A DNA stretch of 64,000 nucleotides from Mucilaginibacter sp. MD40 (GTDB lineage Bacteria > Bacteroidota > Bacteroidia > Sphingobacteriales > Sphingobacteriaceae), in contig NZ_NRSW01000001.1 of assembly GCF_002288635.1 (NCBI RefSeq), forward strand, positions 1,457,522 through 1,521,521, in the 5' to 3' direction. The first letter of the stretch is position 1. Every line of letters starts with the position of its first letter. A program made the translations under genes and the position numbers. Of the stretch, positions 25,001 through 31,877 are shown piece by piece. Under the pieces are notes generated by a model, which was not told where the DNA came from, searched no databases, and was given only the letters and a program-made list of their open reading frames with translations.

Positions 25001-25566
25001 AAGCCGAAGGGGCAGACGTAGATAAGATTCGTAGGGAACTAGAGCAATGGGTAAGAAATGCAGGGCGTGGTGCAGATGGCTTAACAAACAACGAATGGAT
25101 TGCAGCCAATAAATTTGGTAACTTTGGGGATGAGATAATCAATGACGTCGGGGCTGGCATATTTATGGCTCCTAATAATGGGAATGATACAACTAAAAAC
25201 AGCGGCAGATCAAAACTTTCAAAAAACGAGGAATCATCTGATTACTATACACGTCGAATCCCTGGTAAAGGCAACACGTTTAGGGGGGGCAAAAAAAATG
25301 ATCGTGACAATGATATGAAGAAGTATCCTGATGACTTCAGAAAATGGTATCATAATGAGACGAATAAAAAGCATTATAAATTGCCTAATCAACCCGATCC
25401 GGATTTAAGTGAACCTTATCAAGATTGGTTGGATTTAGGTAAACCCAAATCATTTACTATTCCTCATATCAATGCTCCGAAAATATCACCTGTCGCAGTT
25501 GGTACAGGGATTGGTATCGGCAGTATAATTGCCAGTTATTGGTGGTTAGGCATTTTGGTACTGTAG
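22003..25566 (+). CDS. DUF6443/Rhs-core polymorphic toxin
   Basis: The 1187-aa protein has a signal peptide (residues 8-26), a DUF6443-like front (TVQYFDGLGRPLQTVQI), many YD repeats, and the Rhs-associated core ending YDYGARHYDP...NPIRFIDPDGMD at about residue 995. The 192 residues after the core are unlike the rest: a helical RRELEQWVRN part, a Lys/Asn/Asp-rich stretch, a FRKWYHNETNKKHYK segment followed by YQDWLDLGKP, and a hydrophobic end. This variable tail is the expected toxin. A putative immunity gene follows 51 bases later. The core call is secure; the toxin activity is unknown. Confidence 0.88.
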   Translation: MKIRLNKMRKLLISACFVVISTSVYSQVQLSSANTSGTYTAPLSITLLPGFSTAAGQTFSALIIPGLNCAPLTVQPSVNRNFVMEYTARDSNITNPDATTLTNCAMLRTVQYFDGLGRPLQTVQIRGSKNGDQDVVQPMLYDQYGRQPLQYLPYVTASSAAGAFHIEALNPQGNYNTSGQKQFYLPVTGQNYKDMTTPYAASVYEASPLNRLTQQGAPGDAWQPGNRTATSGRTVISEWDVNNADPITTIATTRYAALWKATVTSTQAISLSRASGTAGVYDAGQLTVSIIKDENWLSGRLNSVEEFKDKEGRVVLKRTFVDNSGTTKALSTYYVYDDRGLLAFVLPPKADADNATSLNQTQLDEWCYQYRYDERGRITQKKLPGKGWEFFIYNRLNQVIATQDAVQRSKAPQEWTVTKYDALARVAMLAIWQHPSSTTDVDYRASLQTQATGTAAQWETPVNTGTGYTALSWPATTSITPLQINYYDNYTQIPGGIPAGYAPASYITLVNGKLTSTKTNVLGTSVMLQSVIYYDDMGRVTNTYSQHYYNGTTSVNNYDEIRTGYAFSGDVQKTVRTHYINGSGNVKQTGVVVTNTYTYDHIGRKLDTKQRTGSPTSTEVLIARNEYNDIGQLYKKYVHSENDGSTFLQTTSYAYNERGWLKKINDPASAPPSDNSKLFSMELKYNDGSNAQFNGNIANQVFVNTGTSTEATQTFSYQYDALNRLTSGISTGASVAANNMSENNITYDELGNIRTLTRDGNVYGYSYVPNGTVESSRLKSVSGLTTGDYQYDVNGNMTTDARNGTALQYNFLNLPTNVTKTGVNLNYVYDADGQKIRKVSNVTGTTDYIGGIVYNSISNVYRIDYIQTEEGRAVNNNDGTYRYQYDLKDQLGNIRLTLQKNSTTGKADRIQSDNYYAFGLRKSISPIPSSPNKYLYNGKELQEETGDYDYGARHYDPVITRWVAMDPMAEKYRRWTPYNYVMSNPIRFIDPDGMDAYTSKAEGADVDKIRRELEQWVRNAGRGADGLTNNEWIAANKFGNFGDEIINDVGAGIFMAPNNGNDTTKNSGRSKLSKNEESSDYYTRRIPGKGNTFRGGKKNDRDNDMKKYPDDFRKWYHNETNKKHYKLPNQPDPDLSEPYQDWLDLGKPKSFTIPHINAPKISPVAVGTGIGIGSIIASYWWLGILVL

Positions 25567-25617
25567 TCACTCAAACGGATTACAGACGAGTTTAAATAAT
25601 TTTAAAAAGGCAATAAA

Positions 25618-26017
25618 ATGGGTTGCGTACTTTCGGTCTTAGGGGCAACGTTAGATGTCGATGATTTCGTTCAGAAAACAGGTCTCTTGGGATTTAAAAA
25701 AAATACAAGGGGGAATGGATTTCAAAAAAAGAAATTCAAGGCTTAATTATTCTTTAGCGTCTCTGCTGATTATAGATGATAACTATGAGGATATAAATAA
25801 TCAAATTAAAGAAGTAGAGAGTTTTCTCATTCAATATAAAAAACAATTGACTGTTATTGCAATGAATAAGGATATTGAGTATGCGACCATAGATTTTGGC
25901 GTTACTTCAACAACCCAATATCCGAATAAGGCTCAATCTTTTTATTTTCCAATTTCATTACTTACAATTTGTGCAGAACTTAAAATAGGGATTGAACTAA
26001 GTACATATTCATTTTGA
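25618..26017 (+). pseudogene. putative immunity gene split by a frameshift
   Basis: ATG 25,618, after AAAGG, opens a frame reading MGCVLSVLGATLDVDDFVQK and stops at 25,746. The +1 frame is open from at least 25,655 to 26,017 and continues as a sensible protein (RLNYSLASLLIIDDNYEDIN onward). Joined at the A8 run (25,696-25,703) or the A7 run (25,724-25,730), they make one protein of about 130-145 aa. Its start resembles small immunity-type proteins encoded after Rhs toxins. The frameshift may be a real lesion, a sequencing error in a homopolymer, or programmed slippage. Confidence 0.65.
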
Positions 26018-26118
26018 TTTTTAAATCTCTGAAGCGCAGGTTACGGTATTGAGCCTTAATTATAGTTTTTTTATCCGTATGGGATCAAAACTGTATCGAC
26101 CTTACAGAAGAATTTAAG

Positions 26119-26466
26119 GTGCTATTATTAAGCCGCGATATGCGCGTAATCGGCGTTTATCATGCAGCAAGTGGCTCAACATCCGGTGTTGTGGTAGATA
26201 CGAAATTGATACTTGTTTCAGCATTGAAAACGAATGCAAACAGCATCATCATGGCGCATAACCATCCTTCAGGAAATCTTAAACCAAGTCCTCAAGATGC
26301 CGAGCAAACACATAAAATGAAAATTGCCTGCAAAGCGTTAGATATAGAAATGGCAGACCATCTCATAATTACTAACGATGGTTATTACTCTTTTGGAGAT
26401 GGTTTAAGCCATGAAAAGAAAAACATTAATGGCTCTATTTATTTTGAGTGCCAGCCGCCTTTTTAA
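26119..26466 (+). pseudogene. N-terminally truncated RadC-like JAB domain protein
   Basis: The frame contains the JAB/MPN metal motif MAHNHPSGNLKPSPQD with a downstream VVVDTKLI/ADHLIIT pattern typical of RadC proteins common on Bacteroidota mobile elements. Homologous reading extends a few codons upstream (WDQNCIDLTEEFKVLLLSR, from about 26,077), but an in-frame TGA near 26,050 cuts it off. About 40-50 N-terminal residues of a normal RadC-like protein are therefore missing. GTG 26,119 would be the only start for a residual product. It is probably a remnant. Confidence 0.7.
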
Positions 26467-26564
26467 AGCAAATAACTTCCTAGAAAGCCATCATTTCTTA
26501 AGGAACTTATTCCTGCTATGTAGGATTATATTGACAATGGCATGGAATCGGCATAAAAGGAGCT

Positions 26565-26990
26565 ATGCATGGCTTTAAACCCAATTTTGATCCTCCGCAA
26601 CGAGCAGGCCACAAGCAGGGGCGTTTTGTTAAAGTTGTAAACCCGCTTGGATGTCTGGAATATGCAGATGGCGCTAAGATTGACCTGCATAAAGAATTAA
26701 CGGGCAATAAGCACACCGTAGAATTGATGCCCGTACACACCAATATCATGCGACCATCCGGCTTGCATCATGGTGGTATGATTATAGTCGATAAATCGTT
26801 AAAGCCAAAGCGTGGAAATATCGTTGTGGTCAGGTATAACGATGCGATAGTTATTCGCAGAATAGAAAGGTCGCTTACACATTGGGCGCTTGTTGCAGAC
26901 AACCCGAGGGAAGAAAAACTTTTACTTGGCGAGTTTGCCGACTATCAATTGATTGGCGTTGTAACTCATGCTATTAAACCGTGCAGATAG
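26565..26990 (+). CDS. UmuD/LexA-like S24 fold protein lacking catalytic residues
   Basis: The 141-aa protein has the S24 core SGLHHGGMIIVDKSLKPKRG followed by NIVVVRYNDAIVIRRI and ends like UmuD. Aligned by eye with UmuD, the catalytic Ser of the DSM motif falls on Ile61 (NIM) and the catalytic Lys on Arg98 (VIRRI). Self-cleavage would then be impossible. No umuC-like polymerase follows. A good Shine-Dalgarno (AAAAGGAG) lies just before ATG 26,565, unusual in this genome. It may be a repressor or dominant-negative SOS factor of the element. Confidence 0.8.
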   Translation: MHGFKPNFDPPQRAGHKQGRFVKVVNPLGCLEYADGAKIDLHKELTGNKHTVELMPVHTNIMRPSGLHHGGMIIVDKSLKPKRGNIVVVRYNDAIVIRRIERSLTHWALVADNPREEKLLLGEFADYQLIGVVTHAIKPCR

Positions 26991-27017
26991 CAAAGCCCGA
27001 CAATAAGTCGGGCTTTG
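26991..27017 (+). terminator. strong rho-independent terminator
   Basis: CAAAGCCCGAC and GTCGGGCTTTG form a perfect 11-bp stem with loop AATAA, then CCTTTT. It ends the UmuD-like gene right after its TAG and lies between this gene and the convergent integrase. Confidence 0.85.
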
Positions 27018-27021
27018 CCTT

Positions 27022-28296
27022 TTAAAAATCAATTACCGCTTCCAAGGCTTCATCTGCCTTTCTGTGCGAGAAATTTGACTGATAATGCATAGTTGTGAGA
27101 ATACTTTCATGCCGATACATCTTTTGTAATACTTTTGGATGAATGTCTTTTTCTTCAGCGCGTTGCGCAAAGGCATGACGCGCTTTATGCGGTGAAGCAT
27201 TTTTATTGATCGAAAGTAGCTTCATAATATCGACCATGTGACGGCCGATTAAGCGTGTTACCGAGTTTATCCTTCTCCGCAAGGCATAGCGGTCATTTAA
27301 ATTATCTAGCTTCTTTAGGAACGGAAACACAAGATCATGAGCTTGTTCATCCATTTTATATTCATCTATAATTGCCGCGACAGCAGCAGGTATCGGCAAT
27401 GATCCAGGCTCTCCGTTTTTCGACATTGTGTAATAGAACCGACCATTTTGAAAGTCAGACCATTTTAGCAACAACGCATCAGTAATACGCATTCCTGCAA
27501 AATAAAAGCATGTAAGCCAAATATTGCGGCTATGATGCAAGTGCTTTTGATCATCTGGAAACTTGTATTGCTTGAGCAGATTGATTTCGTCACTAGTTAA
27601 ACCAATTTTTTCCGTTTTGCCGAATTTGATCATAATTTTTTCCCTGCCGCCGAATGGATAATTGTCCTTACTTGCTAATCCGGCAGTTATGGCGCGATTA
27701 AAAAGCGTACGGATTACCAATAAGTGGTTGGTAACTGAGCGGTCACTTAGCGGCTGTTGATCTTTCCTGTTGCGATTGTGCTGTGTTTTTAAAAATACTG
27801 TGTATTTGCGCAGGAACTCAACGTTAATTTCAAGGAACGTTACATTGTGTCCTGCATATTCGTAAAAGCGATTCAGACGGCTCTTATCGGTTTTATGAAC
27901 ATCGTAATTGCCCAGCGCATATTGTTCTCGCAAATGGTTATCCGCGACATTTTTAAACAAGGGCTGTTCCGGAACAGGCGGCGGCAGGGTCTGTAAAGGT
28001 TTCGGCCTGACTGACTTAACAATGTCTTCCGCCGTGTAGTGTTTTTTATTTGTTTCGAATTCTAGTATTTTCTCATTTACTTCCGAAAGCTTTTTTGTAA
28101 GAAAATTAGTCAGACGCATATGATGCGGATGAACTTTTTTTACTTGTTGTTTGCTGGCATCCCAATGATCGCGGGAAGCAAGCGCGTTCCCTTCAAATAA
28201 ATAGGCAGGAATGCCATTTTGAGAAACTTTGATGCCGATAGGAAATTTTTTGTTTTTGTCTGGGCGACTCCAGGTAACGATTTTTGCGGTTGCCAT
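27022..28296 (-). CDS. tyrosine recombinase/integrase of the element
   Basis: The 424-aa protein has an N-terminal arm-binding region (about 1-90), a SAM-like core-binding domain (about 112-220), and a catalytic domain with Arg270 (AGMRITDALLLKW), His370 and Arg373 (HKARHAFAQRA), His396 and nucleophile Tyr405 (MHYQ). All catalytic residues are present. It catalyses insertion and excision at the tRNA-Met att site. Its gene starts 185 bases inside the right repeat, and TTGTTAACGGT repeats lie in that gap. It is convergent with the UmuD-like gene. Confidence 0.95.
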   Translation of the reverse strand: MATAKIVTWSRPDKNKKFPIGIKVSQNGIPAYLFEGNALASRDHWDASKQQVKKVHPHHMRLTNFLTKKLSEVNEKILEFETNKKHYTAEDIVKSVRPKPLQTLPPPVPEQPLFKNVADNHLREQYALGNYDVHKTDKSRLNRFYEYAGHNVTFLEINVEFLRKYTVFLKTQHNRNRKDQQPLSDRSVTNHLLVIRTLFNRAITAGLASKDNYPFGGREKIMIKFGKTEKIGLTSDEINLLKQYKFPDDQKHLHHSRNIWLTCFYFAGMRITDALLLKWSDFQNGRFYYTMSKNGEPGSLPIPAAVAAIIDEYKMDEQAHDLVFPFLKKLDNLNDRYALRRRINSVTRLIGRHMVDIMKLLSINKNASPHKARHAFAQRAEEKDIHPKVLQKMYRHESILTTMHYQSNFSHRKADEALEAVIDF

Positions 28297-28352
28297 GTGA
28301 AAACATTTTTAAGGTGAAAAATTGTTTCCATGCCTCTTTCAAAGGTCGCGAT

Positions 28353-28375
28353 TTGTTAACGGTTTTGTTAACGGT
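28353..28375. repeat. TTGTTAACGGT tandem pair, right end
   Basis: Two copies at 28,353-28,363 and 28,365-28,375 have the same orientation and 12-base period as the pair at 11,093-11,115. They lie between the integrase start and the right att repeat, where arm-type sites are expected. The occurrence at both ends of one element argues against chance. Confidence 0.6.
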
Positions 28376-28480
28376 TCGGCTGGTCTAACTTGTGGTGTGA
28401 TAGTGTATTCTGGTTATTGTCGATGGCCTAAATAACCATTTTCAATCATTTCGAACCATTTTATTTCAATAGCCGCAAGA

Positions 28481-28520
28481 TTATGAATCCTACGCTCTAA
28501 CCATCTGAGCTACCCCGCCG
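28481..28520. repeat. right attachment repeat: orphan 5' half of tRNA-Met
   Basis: Identical to 10,983-11,022. It holds only the 5' half of the tRNA (minus strand) and cannot make a tRNA. To its right a TATATTTG box on the minus strand (28,608-28,601) may be the original tRNA promoter, now driving a truncated transcript into the element. Confidence 0.9.
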
Positions 28521-28680
28521 TATAAAAATAAATCAGTGCTAAATTTACTTTAGCTTGCCTTTGCGGTCTAACCATTAAAGATAGGGGCCGAAAAGGTTTG
28601 CAAATATAGTAGATTTTAGTTTTCTTTAGAAAAAATGTTTAACATTTAGCCCCCGATTGATTTGTAACGGTACGAACCCT

Positions 28681-29061
28681 ATGTCTGAAAAAAAGAAGTT
28701 CAACCTGGAATATGAGATAAAGTCTTCTCCCAGAATATTATACAGTTTCCTAAACGAGGCTAATGGCCTTACCCAGTGGTTTGCCGATGATGTTACCGTG
28801 CGCGATCAGATATACACCTTTACCTGGGATGATGAAATGCAGCGGGCCAAGCTGATCACCAATAAGGAGAATAAGCTGGTACGTTTCAAATGGCTGGACG
28901 ATGAACCGCAATGCTACCTGGAAATGGAAATTATACAGGATGAGCTGACGAACGATGTGGCGCTTGCTATAACCGATTTTGCTACAGAAGAAACCATTGC
29001 CGAACGTAAACTCATCTGGGATAACCAGATCGATTACCTTATTAGCACCCTGGGCGCATAA
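28681..29061 (+). CDS. START-like (SRPBCC) domain protein
   Basis: About 126 aa from ATG 28,681. The frame is open from 28,657, but the extra residues do not look like the family and MSEKKKFNLEYEIKSSPRIL is a natural start. The sequence (SFLNEANGLTQWFADDV, then TFTWDDEMQRAKLI) fits small START-like proteins of Bacteroidota, with an internal ligand pocket. The ligand is unknown. It is the first chromosomal gene right of the island and is followed by the LptG-type permease. Confidence 0.85.
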   Translation: MSEKKKFNLEYEIKSSPRILYSFLNEANGLTQWFADDVTVRDQIYTFTWDDEMQRAKLITNKENKLVRFKWLDDEPQCYLEMEIIQDELTNDVALAITDFATEETIAERKLIWDNQIDYLISTLGA

Positions 29062-29149
29062 AACTTAATTTCCGTATTTTTGCCGACCGGATATGCCGTA
29101 TGCAATTATTTGTATGCATCGGCGTTTCATTGCATACTGTTAGCGCTTA

Positions 29150-30574
29150 ATGAAGAAAATACACCTGTTACTGCTCAAATCATTCATCAGGCCATTTGTG
29201 GTAACACTGGTTATTGTAATGTTTGTGCTGCTCATGCTGTTCCTGTTCAAGTACATTGATGACCTGATAGGGAAGGGCTTTCAGTGGTATATCATTCTCG
29301 AACTCATGATGTATAACTCGGCCACTAACGTGGCCATGGCGCTGCCGCTTTCGGTGCTGTTATCTTCTATCATGACGTATGGCAGCCTTGGCGAAAACTA
29401 TGAGCTGGTTGCCATTAAATCTGCCGGGATATCTTTAAGGCGCGCCATGTACCCCATGATGGTGGTAGTAGTGCTGTTGAGCATTGCTGCTTTCGCCTTT
29501 TCGGATTACATGCTGCCGGTAGCTAACCTTAAATATTACTCATTATTGTATGATGCCCGTCAGCAAAAATCAGCCGATCTGATCCCCGAAAATGTATTCA
29601 GTAACCGCTTTCCGGGATATACTATAAGGGTAAAGCATAAGGACCCTGACGGGCAAACCCTTTATGATATCATGATCTACCAGGGTTCGCCGGATAACAG
29701 CGGGGTGCAGAACGTGACCTTCGCCAAATCAGGTTTAATGTACCGTACCAAGGATAATCTTTACCTGGTACTAAAACTTAAGGACGGCATACGTTACCAG
29801 GAGGATAAAAGCGATGTAAGCTTTAATCCGCGCCAGCGTTTCACGCGTTTCAGGTTTAAAGAAACTGAACAAAAATTTGACCTCTCGGGGCTAAAAATGA
29901 AACGAACAGATGAGAGCGAGTTTCGTAGTGCTGCCCAAATGATGAATTTGAGGCAATTAAAACATTTTGTTGACTCAGCAGGGCACAGTATTGACAGTTC
30001 CCGCATCTCTAATTACAATCTGTTGTCGGCTTATTTAAAGTATACCACGGTGCCCGTATCTTCCAAAACAGTGAAGAAGCCTTTACCTGCTGATAGCACG
30101 CGTGCAAAAGAAACCAGCGCAAAAATAAACGCTCTTAATAATGCCATAAGCGAGGTTAACCAGATACAGGATGCTTTGCGCAGCCGTGTAAATACCCATG
30201 AAGAGGCATCGCGAAATATACGCCGCTACATGCTGGAGTATCAGAAAAAATTTACGCTTGGTGCGGCCTGTATAGTATTGTTCCTGATTGGGGCACCATT
30301 AGGCGCTATTATCCGTAAAGGTGGATTAGGCCTGCCCGTAGTGGTATCGGTTATCTTCTTCCTTATTTATTATATCATCGGCACCATTGGCGAAAAATCA
30401 GCTAAGGAGGGAGATTGGTCGCCTGTTACCGGGGCATGGGTCGCTATCGCGATCTTATTACCTATCGGGTTGTTCCTGTCATACAAAGCGGCTACTGATT
30501 CTACTTTGTTTGATATTGAGGCTTATAAGCGTTTCTTCGGCCGCCTCAAATTAAAGCTAACTAAACGCGCCTAA
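29150..30574 (+). CDS. LptF/LptG-type permease (YjgP/YjgQ family)
   Basis: The 474-aa protein has membrane helices near 15-35, 55-80 and 100-118, a long soluble middle (about 120-370) and three more helices at 375-460, the layout of LptF/G. These permeases with ATPase LptB extract lipopolysaccharide from the inner membrane. The front (LLKSFIRPFVVTLVIVMFVL and ALPLSVLLSS) is typical. Only one such gene is visible, so LptF versus LptG cannot be assigned. It lies between the START-like gene and ribBA. Confidence 0.9.
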   Translation: MKKIHLLLLKSFIRPFVVTLVIVMFVLLMLFLFKYIDDLIGKGFQWYIILELMMYNSATNVAMALPLSVLLSSIMTYGSLGENYELVAIKSAGISLRRAMYPMMVVVVLLSIAAFAFSDYMLPVANLKYYSLLYDARQQKSADLIPENVFSNRFPGYTIRVKHKDPDGQTLYDIMIYQGSPDNSGVQNVTFAKSGLMYRTKDNLYLVLKLKDGIRYQEDKSDVSFNPRQRFTRFRFKETEQKFDLSGLKMKRTDESEFRSAAQMMNLRQLKHFVDSAGHSIDSSRISNYNLLSAYLKYTTVPVSSKTVKKPLPADSTRAKETSAKINALNNAISEVNQIQDALRSRVNTHEEASRNIRRYMLEYQKKFTLGAACIVLFLIGAPLGAIIRKGGLGLPVVVSVIFFLIYYIIGTIGEKSAKEGDWSPVTGAWVAIAILLPIGLFLSYKAATDSTLFDIEAYKRFFGRLKLKLTKRA

Positions 30575-30671
30575 GTAACTTTTACACAATCCCGACGCTA
30601 TTCATTCAAATATCAACTACATTTGTTAGCCATGAATTAGAGGCTTTGGCCTGGTTCAAATCTTAAAATAA

Positions 30672-31877
30672 ATGCTCAATACAATACCCGAAGCCATTGA
30701 GGCCATAAAAGCAGGTAAAACCATTATAGTGGTTGATGACGAGGACCGCGAAAACGAAGGTGATTTCTTAACAGCGGCCCGCAATGCCACTCCCGAGACC
30801 ATTAACTTTATGGTTAAATACGGCCGTGGCCTGGTTTGCGCGCCAATTACCGTTGAGCGCGCCCGTCAGTTAGAACTTGAGCCCATGGTAAGCCATAATA
30901 CCACCTCGCACGAAACCAACTTTACGGTATCGGTTGATCTGCTGGGCCATGGCTGTACTACCGGCATCTCAGCTTCGGATCGTTCTAAAACCACAATGGC
31001 CCTAATTGACCCGACTACGAAACCTACTGATTTAGGCAGGCCCGGCCACATCTTCCCGCTTATAGCTAAGGATGGTGGCGTTCTGCGTCGGTCTGGCCAT
31101 ACCGAAGCAGCGGTAGACCTTTCTGTTTTAGCTGGTTTTGAACCTGCGGGTGTTATCTGCGAAATTATGCGTGAAGATGGCGAAATGGCCCGCCTGCCCG
31201 AACTGCTGTTAATGGCTAAAGAATTTGATCTCAAGATAGTTTCTATAAAAGACCTTATCGCTTACCGCCTTAATACCGAATCATTGGTGCGGAAAGAGGT
31301 TTCTGTAAAGATGCCAACCGAATGGGGCGATTTTGATATGGTTGCCTACACCCAATTGGATACCGGTGAGAACCACCTTGCGCTCATTAAAGGTGAGTGG
31401 GAGCCCGGCGAAGCGGTAATGGTACGTGTACACAGCTCATGCGTAACCGGCGATATTTTCGGCTCATGCCGTTGCGATTGCGGCCCGCAGCTACATAAGG
31501 CTATGGAGATGATCAGCAAAGAGGGTAAAGGCGTAATTGTTTACATGAACCAGGAAGGCCGTGGCATAGGCCTGGTAAATAAATTAAAAGCTTATCATTT
31601 ACAGGAAAACGGCTTAGATACCGTTGAAGCGAATATTAAACTGGGCTTTAAAATGGACCAGCGCGACTACGGCGTTGGGGCGCAAATACTACGAAACCTG
31701 GGCATCTCCAAAATGCGCCTGCTTACCAATAATCCTAAAAAGCGTGCAGGGCTAATTGGCTATGGCCTTGAAGTAATAGAAAACATACCTATTGAGATTG
31801 CCGCCAATCCGCATAATGAAGCCTACCTGCGCACCAAACGCGATAAAATGGATCACGCTATTATGCGCGAACATTAA
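30672..31877 (+). CDS. ribBA: bifunctional DHBP synthase/GTP cyclohydrolase II
   Basis: The 401-aa protein joins two riboflavin enzymes. The DHBP synthase half (1-200) has [11 protein letters not shown] (22-32) and [13 protein letters not shown]. The GTP cyclohydrolase II half (about 205-400) has the zinc-binding [18 protein letters not shown] and [17 protein letters not shown]. It makes both precursors of riboflavin, 3,4-dihydroxy-2-butanone 4-phosphate and the pyrimidine. Its TAA overlaps the stop of the convergent TamB-like gene by three bases. Confidence 0.96.
   Translation: MLNTIPEAIEAIKAGKTIIVVDDEDRENEGDFLTAARNATPETINFMVKYGRGLVCAPITVERARQLELEPMVSHNTTSHETNFTVSVDLLGHGCTTGISASDRSKTTMALIDPTTKPTDLGRPGHIFPLIAKDGGVLRRSGHTEAAVDLSVLAGFEPAGVICEIMREDGEMARLPELLLMAKEFDLKIVSIKDLIAYRLNTESLVRKEVSVKMPTEWGDFDMVAYTQLDTGENHLALIKGEWEPGEAVMVRVHSSCVTGDIFGSCRCDCGPQLHKAMEMISKEGKGVIVYMNQEGRGIGLVNKLKAYHLQENGLDTVEANIKLGFKMDQRDYGVGAQILRNLGISKMRLLTNNPKKRAGLIGYGLEVIENIPIEIAANPHNEAYLRTKRDKMDHAIMREH

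Larger units (their letters stand above)
10983..28520. mobile_element. 17.5-kb integrative element inserted in tRNA-Met
   Basis: The borders are the 40-bp direct repeats of the tRNA 5' half. The tyrosine integrase (27,022-28,296) lies next to the right repeat, reading inward. An excisionase-like HTH gene lies next to the left repeat. TTGTTAACGGT repeats lie inside both ends. Cargo comprises a truncated TrlF-like gene, small unknowns, a serine recombinase, the NDCTNN peptide/radical SAM pair, a fibre-like protein, Rhs proteins with a frameshifted immunity gene, a RadC fragment and a UmuD-like gene. No relaxase or transfer gene lies inside, so it would need help to transfer. Confidence 0.85.
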
